Below, in pieces: positions 6,804 through 13,048 of a stretch of DNA of 29,213 nt; the stretch's first letter is position 1, and every line of letters begins with the position of its first letter. The stretch lies in contig CADCVI010000141.1 of assembly GCA_902806105.1 (NCBI GenBank), forward strand, positions 1-29,213, in the 5' to 3' direction. Below the pieces are notes generated by a model that did no database searches, was not told where the DNA came from, and worked only from the letters and a program-made list of their open reading frames with translations. This stretch comes from an uncultured Rubrobacteraceae bacterium (GTDB lineage Bacteria > Actinomycetota > Rubrobacteria > Rubrobacterales > Rubrobacteraceae). The translations under genes and the position numbers were made by a program.

Positions 6804-7832
6804 CTAATCCCGCAGGCTCTCCCAGAACGGAGCCAGTGCCTCACGGGCCTCGCGCACAGGGCCCGGTGCGCCTTCGGGACGGTACACCCATCCCGGGGCG
6901 CCGGCACCGTTTAGGCCCGCGAGCGTCGCCTCCACGCAGCCCGAGAGGGCGTTCAGGTCGTAGCCGCCTTCGAGGACGAGGGCGGGCGGGGCGCAGCCCG
7001 GCGTCTCCCGGGTGACGGCGGCGACGGCCGCCGCTGCCTCGCCGAAAAAGTTCTCGTCGAGGGCCATGCCGCCCAGAGGGTCGCTGAGGTGGGCATCGTA
7101 GCCGGCGGAGACGATCACGACCTCCGGCTCGAACTCCCGGAGGACCGGGAGCAGCACCCCCGAGAACGCGGCGGCGTAGCGGTCGACGCCGGAGCGGGCG
7201 GGAAGTGGAACGTTCACCGTGAAGCCCCGGCCCGCGCCCTGCCCGGTCTCGCCGAGGCGGCCGGTGCCGGGGTAGAACGGGCTCCTGTGCACGGAGAGAT
7301 AGAGCACGTCGGCCCGGTCGTAGAAGATGTCCTGGGTGCCGTTGCCGTGGTGGACGTCCCAGTCCAGGATGGCGACCCTCCCGGCCCCCGAGGAGCGGGC
7401 GTGGGCGGCGGCGACCGCCGCGTGGTTGAGGAGGCAGAAACCCATCCCGTAGCCCCCCCCGGCGTGGTGCCCGGGCGGACGCACGAGCGCGAAAGAGGGC
7501 GTGCCGCCCATCGCGCTGTCGACCGCCGCGACCGCTGCCCCGCTCGCGAGGGTTGCGGCCTCCCAGGAGTGGGCGTTGGTGGCCGTGTCCCCGTCCAGGT
7601 ATCCCCCACCGGCCTCCGAGAGGGCCAGCAGGCCGTCGAGGTAGCGGGGGTCGTGGACAGCTTCCAGCGCCTCGCGGGAGGCAGGAGCAGGGGGCGAGAG
7701 GTCCAGCTCCGCCCCGGCTGCGCGGGCGCGCATCACGCCTTCAAGGGCGGCGGCGAGGCGTTCCGGGGCTTCTACGGAGGAGTTCGGGTTGACGTGCCGG
7801 GCGCAGGCCGGGTCCGAGTAGACCTGGATCAC
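6804..7832 (-). CDS. Histone deacetylase superfamily protein (AcuC/HDAC-like)
   Basis: A 342-residue zinc-dependent deacetylase of the arginase/deacetylase fold. Bacterial relatives act on acetyl-lysine (AcuC on acetyl-CoA synthetase), acetylpolyamines or other acetylated small molecules. The catalytic motifs are intact: RPPGHHA (tandem histidines), GFCLLNHAAVAA, DWDVHHGNGTQ (zinc Asp and His), HRSPFYPGTG, SAGYDAHLSDPLGGMAL (second zinc Asp) and LEGGYD near the C-terminus. No partner acetyltransferase or acetyl-CoA synthetase gene is adjacent, so the substrate is open. The GTG start at 7832 lies four bases after the stop of the upstream amidase gene, which suggests co-transcription. The gene converges on tRNA-Pro. 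Confidence 0.9.
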   Translation of the reverse strand: MIQVYSDPACARHVNPNSSVEAPERLAAALEGVMRARAAGAELDLSPPAPASREALEAVHDPRYLDGLLALSEAGGGYLDGDTATNAHSWEAATLASGAAVAAVDSAMGGTPSFALVRPPGHHAGGGYGMGFCLLNHAAVAAAHARSSGAGRVAILDWDVHHGNGTQDIFYDRADVLYLSVHRSPFYPGTGRLGETGQGAGRGFTVNVPLPARSGVDRYAAAFSGVLLPVLREFEPEVVIVSAGYDAHLSDPLGGMALDENFFGEAAAAVAAVTRETPGCAPPALVLEGGYDLNALSGCVEATLAGLNGAGAPGWVYRPEGAPGPVREAREALAPFWESLRD

Positions 7833-7836
7833 GATC

Positions 7837-8907
7837 TTATTGCGCTATAAAAGCTGCGTCGCGGCCGGCGTAGAGCTCAAGGGCTCCGGCGATGGCCTCG
7901 GCGACGGTGGCCGGATAGTAGGGGTCTGAGGCTAGGTCGAGGTTTCCGGGGTTCGTGAGGAACAGGGGTTCCAGCATCACCGCCGGGATGTTCGTCTCGC
8001 GCAGGATGTCGTAGGAGCGGCCGAACTCCCCGACGTCGACCGTCTCCAGGGCGCGGCTCACGCCCTTCTGGATGTAGGTCGCGGCCATCCGGCCGCGGTG
8101 GGAGCGGTAGCCCAGGCGCTCGAAGTGGAACGCCGAGGTGCCGCTCGCCGCGGGGGAGTGGTGGTGCGCGTGGTGGATCGAGATTACCATCTTCGCCCCG
8201 GAGGAGTTCGCGAGGAAGGCCCGATCCGAGTCCGAAACCTCCTCGTCCGCGCCGCGCGTCAGGATGACCTCGCGGGCGGGCAGGATCTGGGCGAGTTCCT
8301 GGGCGACGGCGAGGTTCAGGTCGGCCTCCGTGAGGCCGTTGGGGCACTTGTAGCCCACGTCGCGCCCGCCGTGGGCGGCATCGACGATGATCGTCCCGGC
8401 GAACAGGTCCTCCGGGAAGTAGCCGCCGTTCTTGTCCGGAAGCTGGTGCGTGCCGAGGCTCTGGCCGGCATAGGTCGTGAGAACCCCGAAAACGGCGTCG
8501 TCGATTACCCCGTCGGGGGCGAGGCCCGCGTTACGCTGGAACTCCTTCGCCGCCCGCGCCGTACGCTCGTCGAAGAGGCCGTTGACGGCGCCGGGGTCGA
8601 AGCCTAGGTCGTGGAGCATGCGCTGAAGCTCCGTGACGTCAGCGCCCCGGAAGGGGGGCTGGCGCAGGTAGAGGAGACGCCCGCCCGGCCGGTAGCCCGC
8701 CTCGTAGATCTCGCGCCACGAGATAGGCCCGACCACCCCGTCGGCGAGGATGCCCATACTCTGCTGAAACGCCCTCACCGCAAGCTCCGTAACCGGCCCG
8801 AAGACCCCGTCGATCCCGCGGTTGCCGAGGTCCAGCCCGAGGGCGAGCAGGCGGGTCTGGAGGTCCACGACCTCCCTCCCCCGGTCACCCCTCCTGAGGG
8901 CGCGCAC
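7837..8907 (-). CDS. N-acetylmuramoyl-L-alanine amidase with two peptidoglycan-binding domains (CwlM-like)
   Basis: A 356-residue protein with two PG_binding_1 repeats (about residues 8-66 and 85-145) and a C-terminal Amidase_3 domain (about 170-350). Amidase_3 enzymes cleave the amide between N-acetylmuramic acid and L-alanine in peptidoglycan. The likely zinc and catalytic residues are all present: His179 in VDAAHGG, Glu194 in TEADLNLA, His245 in SIHHAH and Glu313 in PAVMLEPLFLTN. The N-terminus has no signal peptide. That fits the architecture of mycobacterial CwlM, a cytoplasmic regulator of peptidoglycan precursor synthesis, rather than a secreted autolysin. Thioredoxin lies nearby as in mycobacteria, but here groES sits between them. 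The GTG start at 8907 lacks a strong ribosome site. Confidence 0.85.
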   Translation of the reverse strand: MRALRRGDRGREVVDLQTRLLALGLDLGNRGIDGVFGPVTELAVRAFQQSMGILADGVVGPISWREIYEAGYRPGGRLLYLRQPPFRGADVTELQRMLHDLGFDPGAVNGLFDERTARAAKEFQRNAGLAPDGVIDDAVFGVLTTYAGQSLGTHQLPDKNGGYFPEDLFAGTIIVDAAHGGRDVGYKCPNGLTEADLNLAVAQELAQILPAREVILTRGADEEVSDSDRAFLANSSGAKMVISIHHAHHHSPAASGTSAFHFERLGYRSHRGRMAATYIQKGVSRALETVDVGEFGRSYDILRETNIPAVMLEPLFLTNPGNLDLASDPYYPATVAEAIAGALELYAGRDAAFIAQ

Positions 8908-9086
8908 GGCCTATCGCCCCCCTGCTCGGAGGGTACGTGCCGTCCATGGGTCCGCGTAAGAAAGCATCAGAGAAGCGGCGTGGCGGCCCGAAAAGAGGGG
9001 CGCCGGGCGGTCCATGTCCTGGATCGCCCGGCGCCCGAGGGACCTGGGGGCCGAAGTTTGGCTTGAGCCCCCGAGCCTGATGAGTA

Positions 9087-9377
9087 CTAGTCCTCGACCA
9101 CCCCGAGGATGTCGTCGGCGTCGAGGATCATGTAGTCCTCGCCCTCCAGCTTGATCTCGGTCCCGGAGTACTTGGCGAAGACGATGACGTCGCCCTCGGA
9201 GACCTCGACGGAGACGGTCTGGCCGTCCTTGTCGACCTTGCCGCTGCCGACCGCTACGACCTTCGCGGTCTGCGGCTTCTCCTTGGCGGTATCCGGCAGC
9301 ACGATGCCGGAGGCCGTCGTCTCCTCGCCCTCTATCTTCTGGACCAGCGCACGAGCACCTAGCGGCTTGAACTTCAT
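9087..9377 (-). CDS. groES: Co-chaperonin GroES
   Basis: A 96-residue GroES of normal length. It caps the GroEL chamber during ATP-dependent folding in the cytoplasm. Diagnostic segments are [16 protein letters not shown] at the N-terminus, the mobile loop with [17 protein letters not shown] (residues about 21-37, containing the hydrophobic IVL tripeptide that binds GroEL), [25 protein letters not shown] and the C-terminal ILGVVED. The ATG has an AGGAGG site eight bases upstream. There is no groEL on either side; the next minus-strand gene downstream is the CwlM-like amidase, 179 bases away. It has its own promoter with a palindrome between -35 and -10, so it looks independently controlled. 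Confidence 0.95.
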   Translation of the reverse strand: MKFKPLGARALVQKIEGEETTASGIVLPDTAKEKPQTAKVVAVGSGKVDKDGQTVSVEVSEGDVIVFAKYSGTEIKLEGEDYMILDADDILGVVED

Positions 9378-9418
9378 AAGATCCTGCCTCCTCTGTTCTT
9401 CGATTTCCTCGGACCCTG

Positions 9419-9441
9419 ATGCCCCTTGTAACTCGGGGCAT
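9419..9441. promoter_or_regulatory. Inverted repeat in the groES leader
   Basis: ATGCCCC and GGGGCAT are perfect 7-bp arms separated by nine bases, lying between the groES promoter and its start codon (42-64 bases upstream of the ATG). It could be an RNA hairpin in the leader or a DNA operator. Arm and spacer lengths resemble the CIRCE geometry (9-N9-9), but the sequence does not match CIRCE (TTAGCACTC). Confidence 0.45.
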
Positions 9442-9468
9442 GGGACCTTTTACCCTGGTACGGCCGAG

Positions 9469-9497
9469 ATTGTAACGGAGCCCGTTACGACAAGCAA
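9469..9497 (-). promoter_or_regulatory. groES promoter with an operator-like palindrome in the spacer
   Basis: On the minus strand a -35 TTGCTT (9492-9497) and a -10 TACAAT (9469-9474) are exactly 17 bases apart. The perfect palindrome GTAACGG-N3-CCGTTAC (9472-9488) fills most of the spacer and overlaps the -10. A repressor bound there would exclude RNA polymerase. The predicted start near 9462 gives a leader of about 85 bases. Confidence 0.65.
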
Positions 9498-9526
9498 TCG
9501 CCCGGGGGACCCCGGGACGAGGCGTG

Positions 9527-9838
9527 CTACAAGCCGAGCTGCGCCGCGAGCTGGTTCTTCGGCAGGGCGCCGACGGCCTGCTTCTGGATCTCGCCGCCCT
9601 CGAAGCGGGTGATCGTGGGGATGCTCGTGATGCTGTAGCTCATGGCGGTCTCGGGGTTGTCGTCCACGTTGACCTTGACGAAGCGCACGTCCTCGCGGCT
9701 CTCGCTCATCTCGTCGAGGATCGGGGAGACCCTGCGGCACGGCACGCACCAGGGCGCCCAGAAGTCCACGATGACCGGCTTGTCGGCCTTCAGGACCTCG
9801 CTCTCGAAGTTCGCGTCGGTAACGTCGTTTACCGCCAT
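9527..9838 (-). CDS. trxA: Thioredoxin
   Basis: A 103-residue thioredoxin, a small cytoplasmic dithiol reductant for ribonucleotide reductase, methionine sulfoxide reductase and others. The fold markers are VIVDFWAPWCVPC (active site near residues 31-34), the cis-proline segment SITSIPTITRF and the final helix with Gly-Ala-Leu. The active site reads WCVPC, not the usual WCGPC; the residue after the first Cys tunes redox potential, so this may differ slightly from classical Trx. The ATG start has GGAGG seven bases upstream. No thioredoxin reductase gene is in the window. A possible -10 TAGAAT lies upstream of the gene without a recognisable -35. Confidence 0.93.
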   Translation of the reverse strand: MAVNDVTDANFESEVLKADKPVIVDFWAPWCVPCRRVSPILDEMSESREDVRFVKVNVDDNPETAMSYSITSIPTITRFEGGEIQKQAVGALPKNQLAAQLGL

Positions 9839-9917
9839 AGGAATACCTCCAGATCTCTTCTTACCTTTTCCGGCGCCGCGATTCTAACACGACGTTTTGC
9901 GGGTTCCCGGCGGGGGA

Positions 9918-10877
9918 CTACACGATGCCGCTGTCGAGCGCCTCGGAGAAGACCTCAACCCGGACGGTCTCGGCGAGCTCCTCGGCCCGCCGCGCCTCGA
10001 AGACCCCGGCGCCCAGCGTCTCGGCGTTCGCCGCCGCGCAACCGGCGGCGAGGCGCACGGCCTCGACGGAGGAGAGCTTGCGGTGCAGGAGGCCCGCCAG
10101 GAGACCGGCGAGGTAAGCGTCGCCGCTCCCGATGTTCGAGAGGGCCTCGACCTCTGGCGCCTGCGCGGAGACTACCCCGCCCGCCGCCGTGAGGTAGGAG
10201 TACCCCGAGGACGAGGTGATGCACGCCCCCTGGGCCCCGAGCTCGACCAGCCTCCTGAGCCCCCGCAGAAAATCTTCTTCTTCTATAAAGTCGAAACCGG
10301 CCGCGCTCTCGGCCTCGTGCTGGTTCGGGCTGACGAGCGACGGGTCTTCCTTGAGCGCCGCCTTGAGGACCGCCGGGGGGGCGTCCACCACGGTGTAGAG
10401 GCCCCTGTCGCGGGCCTTCTGGACGAGGCCCGCAAGGTAAGCCTCGTCCAGGTTCACCGGCAGGCTCCCGGCGAAGACCACCGCGGTGGCGTACTGCATG
10501 AGAAACTCCAGGCGGCGGGAGAACTCCCGGGCCTCGTCCGGTGAGACCTCGGGGCCGCGTTCGTTTATCTCCGTCTGCGTCCCGTTCGTCGGGTCCACGA
10601 TCGCCGTCGAGGTGCGCGACGGGCTCTTCGTCTCGACGAGGTCGAAGGGGATGGCGGCTTCGGAGAGACCGTCCCGTATGGCGTCGCCGTCCCGGCCCCC
10701 CACGAGGCCGGTCGCGAGGACGGGCACGTCGAGGGTGCGAAGCGCCCGGGCGACGTTGATGCCCTTGCCACCCGCGAGGGAGATCCCCTCGGGCGCACGG
10801 TGGCGCTCCCCGAGCGTCAGGCTCGGGACGACCAGCGTGCGCGCGACGGCGGCGTTCAAGGTAACGGTCAGGATCAT
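9918..10877 (-). CDS. PfkB-family sugar kinase, probably 1-phosphofructokinase-like
   Basis: A 319-residue ribokinase/PfkB-fold kinase. The start MILTVTLNAAVARTL and the sugar-binding motif GGKGINVARAL (36-46) are typical of the FruK/LacC subgroup, which phosphorylates fructose 1-phosphate or tagatose 6-phosphate with ATP. The C-terminal signature is NIGSGDAYLAGLL (around 248-260), with Asp253 as catalytic base; GSGDA replaces the commoner GAGDA, a variation seen within the subgroup. No PTS or DeoR-type regulator gene is adjacent, so the exact substrate cannot be fixed. The gene begins 39 bases after the carboxypeptidase stop, with AGAGG before the ATG, and may be read from the carboxypeptidase promoter. 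Confidence 0.85.
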   Translation of the reverse strand: MILTVTLNAAVARTLVVPSLTLGERHRAPEGISLAGGKGINVARALRTLDVPVLATGLVGGRDGDAIRDGLSEAAIPFDLVETKSPSRTSTAIVDPTNGTQTEINERGPEVSPDEAREFSRRLEFLMQYATAVVFAGSLPVNLDEAYLAGLVQKARDRGLYTVVDAPPAVLKAALKEDPSLVSPNQHEAESAAGFDFIEEEDFLRGLRRLVELGAQGACITSSSGYSYLTAAGGVVSAQAPEVEALSNIGSGDAYLAGLLAGLLHRKLSSVEAVRLAAGCAAANAETLGAGVFEARRAEELAETVRVEVFSEALDSGIV

Positions 10878-10916
10878 CTCGCACCTCTACTTCCCCAAAG
10901 GGTGCCTTTGTTATTC

Positions 10917-12131
10917 CTACTCGAAGATCCCGCCCGCTGTATACCACACCTTCCTGAAGATGGAGGCCTCCTCGTACCCCGTCGCCGCCACGAGCCCAGC
11001 CTCCCCGACCTTCTCCCCGCCGACGTATGCCTCGACCCTGCCGAGGGGCGTCCCCGCGCGCGCCTCGGGGGGCATCTCCCCCACCACCTCGACCCTCGTC
11101 TCGACGGCCTCACCGGTGGCGACGAGGCCGTCGACCGGCCCTTCGGCGACGAGGTTTATTTCTTCGTCGCGCCGGTACGGGACGGGTGCTTCGGCGTACC
11201 GCTCGCCCTCGAGCACGACTTCCTTACGGTCGTGCGCGGCGAAGCCGTACTCCAGGATGTTCGCGGAGTCTTCGAATCGGGCCTCGTCGTCGAGGACGAC
11301 GGCGACGTAGGACTCGTCCCCCGATCGGGCGGCGGAGACGAGGCTCGGCCCGGCGGCGGGGGTGGTCCCGGTCTTCACCCCGATGGCGGGGGCGTAACCG
11401 TAGAGCAGCTCGTTCGTGTTTTGCAGCGGGATCTCGCGGTCGGCCGTGGTAACGGCGCTTGCCTGAAGGCCCACCATCTCGGCGAACCCGGGATGCTCGT
11501 AGGCTGCGAGGGTGGTTCGGGCGAGCTCCCTCGCCGTCGTATGGTGGCCCTCGGCGTCGAAGCCGATCGGGTTCTCGAATCGGGTGTCCCGGAGGCCGAG
11601 CTCCGCGGCTTTCTCGTTCATCATCTCGACGAAGCGCGAGACGCCCGCCTCTCCGCCTCCGCCGCCGAGGTGCTCGGCGAGGGCGTAGGCGGCGTCGTCG
11701 CCGGAGGAGATCAGGGTGGCCGCGAGCAGCTCCCGGACGCTCAGGGTATCCCCCGCGAAGAGGCCGACGTTGCTGTACGCGGGCACCGCGTAGCTCGCCG
11801 CCTCCTCCGAGACGACGACGGGCTCTTCGAGGTCCACGCGCCCTTCATCGGCCATCTCGAAAGCCACGAGACCCGTCATGACCTTCGTCGTCGAGGCCAT
11901 CGGCAGCCGCCCGTCCGCCCCCTCCCCGGCCAGGTACTCGCCGGTCTCCAGGTCCACGAGCGTCCAGGCCCGCGCCGTCACCCCCGGCGGCGCGGGCGCG
12001 GTGGTTTCTGCCGGCCTCTCCTGCGAACCCTCCGTCGTGGTCTCCTGCGAGATTGCCTCGTTCGTGCCGGGCAGCGCGAGCAGGGAGACGACGGCGAGCA
12101 GGAGTATCCACGGGTTTCTCAACATGAACAT
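10917..12131 (-). CDS. D-alanyl-D-alanine carboxypeptidase (peptidase S11, DacF-like)
   Basis: A 404-residue penicillin-binding carboxypeptidase that trims the terminal D-Ala of peptidoglycan stem peptides outside the membrane. I chose the ATG at 12131: it puts a signal peptide (MFMLRNPWILLLAVVSLLALPG) at the N-terminus and lies just downstream of a promoter. The longer frame from 12338 would run through that promoter and the divergent gene. Catalytic motifs are SxxK as STTK (Ser80, Lys83), SxN represented by SGD (Ser143-Gly-Asp145, where Asn is usual), and KTG in IGVKTGTT. The C-terminal 110 residues match the PBP5_C beta-rich domain, and the end FRKVWYTAGGIF resembles a membrane-associating tail. 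A 40-residue T/E/P-rich linker follows the signal peptide. Confidence 0.9.
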   Translation of the reverse strand: MFMLRNPWILLLAVVSLLALPGTNEAISQETTTEGSQERPAETTAPAPPGVTARAWTLVDLETGEYLAGEGADGRLPMASTTKVMTGLVAFEMADEGRVDLEEPVVVSEEAASYAVPAYSNVGLFAGDTLSVRELLAATLISSGDDAAYALAEHLGGGGGEAGVSRFVEMMNEKAAELGLRDTRFENPIGFDAEGHHTTARELARTTLAAYEHPGFAEMVGLQASAVTTADREIPLQNTNELLYGYAPAIGVKTGTTPAAGPSLVSAARSGDESYVAVVLDDEARFEDSANILEYGFAAHDRKEVVLEGERYAEAPVPYRRDEEINLVAEGPVDGLVATGEAVETRVEVVGEMPPEARAGTPLGRVEAYVGGEKVGEAGLVAATGYEEASIFRKVWYTAGGIFE

Positions 12132-12162
12132 CTTTTCGTGTCGGGCGTACAAGGCGTCCACG

Positions 12163-12191
12163 AGGGTACAGAAGCCCGCGCCGATGGACAA
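12163..12191 (-). promoter_or_regulatory. Promoter of the D,D-carboxypeptidase gene
   Basis: On the minus strand, -35 TTGTCC (12186-12191) and -10 TACCCT (12163-12168) have a 17-base spacer. The predicted start near 12156 leaves a leader of about 25 bases to the ATG at 12131. Confidence 0.45.
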
Positions 12192-12215
12192 GCTCGCGCG
12201 TCGCCGGACCGGTGC

Positions 12216-12244
12216 GGGACACCGTCCCCGGGTACCGTTACAAT
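12216..12244 (+). promoter_or_regulatory. Promoter of the TlpA-like gene
   Basis: -10 TACAAT (12239-12244) with a -35-like GGGACA (12216-12221) at 17-base spacing, back to back with the carboxypeptidase promoter. The predicted start near 12251 leaves about 44 bases to the GTG at 12295. Confidence 0.45.
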
Positions 12245-12294
12245 GGTGTCGTCGTGTACGCCTTTCCATCCTCAAGAACCTGTCACAAGGGCCC

Positions 12295-12843
12295 GTGAAG
12301 CGGCTCGGTCTGGTCATGCTCGTGGTGTTGATAGCCACCGGTTTCTACAGGTTCTACGGGGACGAGGAGACCGCGACGGGCAGCCTGACGCTCCCCGGAC
12401 CCGCGCCGAACGTCGGCGAGCAGGCGGGGACGTTCGAGGCGGACCGCCAGAACGGCGGCAGCTTCGAGCTCTCGGACGAGGGGGTCTACGTACTCACCTT
12501 CTGGAACGAGTACAACAAGGACACGGCGGAGGCCCGGCCCGAGCTCAACAAGCTCGCCCGCGAGTTCGGGGATGAGGGGGCATCGTTCGCCGCCGTCTAC
12601 GTGTGCGGCGTACCCCGGACGGAGGAGGGCGCCCCCTACGCAGTCCTGCAGGATTGTTCCGGGGAGTTGGCCTCGCTATACAACGTCAAGAGGGTGCCCA
12701 GGACGTTCCTGATCCAGGACGGCCGCGTAGAGCTCGTGCAGAACGGCTTCCTCCGCGAGAACGAGGACCAGCTCGAAGACGAGCTCGCCCGCGTCCTCGA
12801 CGAGAGGGCCGAGAGATCCAGAGACGACAAGGGGAGAACATGA
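12295..12843 (+). CDS. Membrane-anchored thioredoxin-fold (TlpA/ResA-like) protein lacking the CXXC
   Basis: A 182-residue protein with an N-terminal membrane anchor (about residues 3-20), a short linker and a TlpA/AhpC-TSA-like thioredoxin domain outside the membrane. The domain shows GSFELSDEGVYVLTFWNEYNKDTAEARPELNKLAREF, where the FW of the family's FWATWCPPC is kept (69-70) but both active-site cysteines are replaced: N74-K-D-T77. The cis-Pro region KRVPRTFLIQDG is retained. Two other cysteines, Cys104 and Cys121, lie in the region following the second beta strand and could form a disulfide. The GTG at 12295 has AAGGG close by; an in-frame ATG at 12316 would cut the anchor short. The stop overlaps the next start by four bases (ATGA). 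The C-terminus is charged and helical. Classical thiol-disulfide activity is unlikely. Confidence 0.75.
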   Translation: MKRLGLVMLVVLIATGFYRFYGDEETATGSLTLPGPAPNVGEQAGTFEADRQNGGSFELSDEGVYVLTFWNEYNKDTAEARPELNKLAREFGDEGASFAAVYVCGVPRTEEGAPYAVLQDCSGELASLYNVKRVPRTFLIQDGRVELVQNGFLRENEDQLEDELARVLDERAERSRDDKGRT

Positions 12844-12953
12844 TCAAAGAGAACATGGTGCGCATCTTCGGCCTGGTGATACTCCTGGGGACGATCGCGG
12901 TAACGGTAGCCGCCCTGATCTACGAGCTCTCCGGGGGCCACACCCCCGCCTGA
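12840..12953 (+). CDS. 37-residue single-pass membrane microprotein
   Basis: A tiny open frame whose ATG overlaps the stop of the TlpA-like gene (ATGA at 12840-12843), the classic arrangement for translational coupling. It encodes a short basic/acidic N-terminus (MIKENMVR), one strongly hydrophobic segment of about 21 residues (IFGLVILLGTIAVTVAALIYEL) and a short polar end (SGGHTPA). GGGGAGA upstream of the ATG can serve as ribosome site. I recognise no family. A partner or anchor role for the TlpA-like protein is inference from the coupling. Confidence 0.6.
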   Translation: MIKENMVRIFGLVILLGTIAVTVAALIYELSGGHTPA

Positions 12954-13013
12954 GAACCCGCCCGCGAAAATCCCGTCCGCGCGTTCGAGGCGCCGAAGGA
13001 GCTCGTGGTAGTG

Positions 13014-13048
13014 CGGGTCTAGCGGGTCGCAACGACCTTCTAGACCCG
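13014..13048. terminator. Bidirectional terminator-like hairpin at the convergent microprotein/pyrF junction
   Basis: Perfect 9-bp arms CGGGTCTAG (13014-13022) and CTAGACCCG (13040-13048) enclose an inner stem GGTCG-CAA-CGACC (13025-13037). The pyrF stop codon (TAG, 13040-13042) is part of the right arm. No T tract, but the stem is long and well placed between convergent genes. Confidence 0.55.

Noticed and set aside
9378..9526. CIRCE or HAIR element for groES
   Set aside because: Neither TTAGCACTC-N9-GAGTGCTAA nor CTTGAGT-N7-ACTCAAG occurs; the palindromes present are different.
10896..10910. CAAAGG-GTG-CCTTTG as terminator between carboxypeptidase and PfkB genes
   Set aside because: Only a 6-bp stem with a three-base loop and no T run in the direction of transcription; the genes are probably co-transcribed.
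12126..12338. Longer start (12338) for the carboxypeptidase
   Set aside because: The extra 69 residues are Arg-rich without a fold, cover both divergent promoters, and would bury the signal peptide internally.
10800..12575. 591-codon open frame on plus over the carboxypeptidase
   Set aside because: Shadow frame: no recognisable motif and it crosses the divergent promoter region; the minus-strand protein is a clear S11 enzyme.
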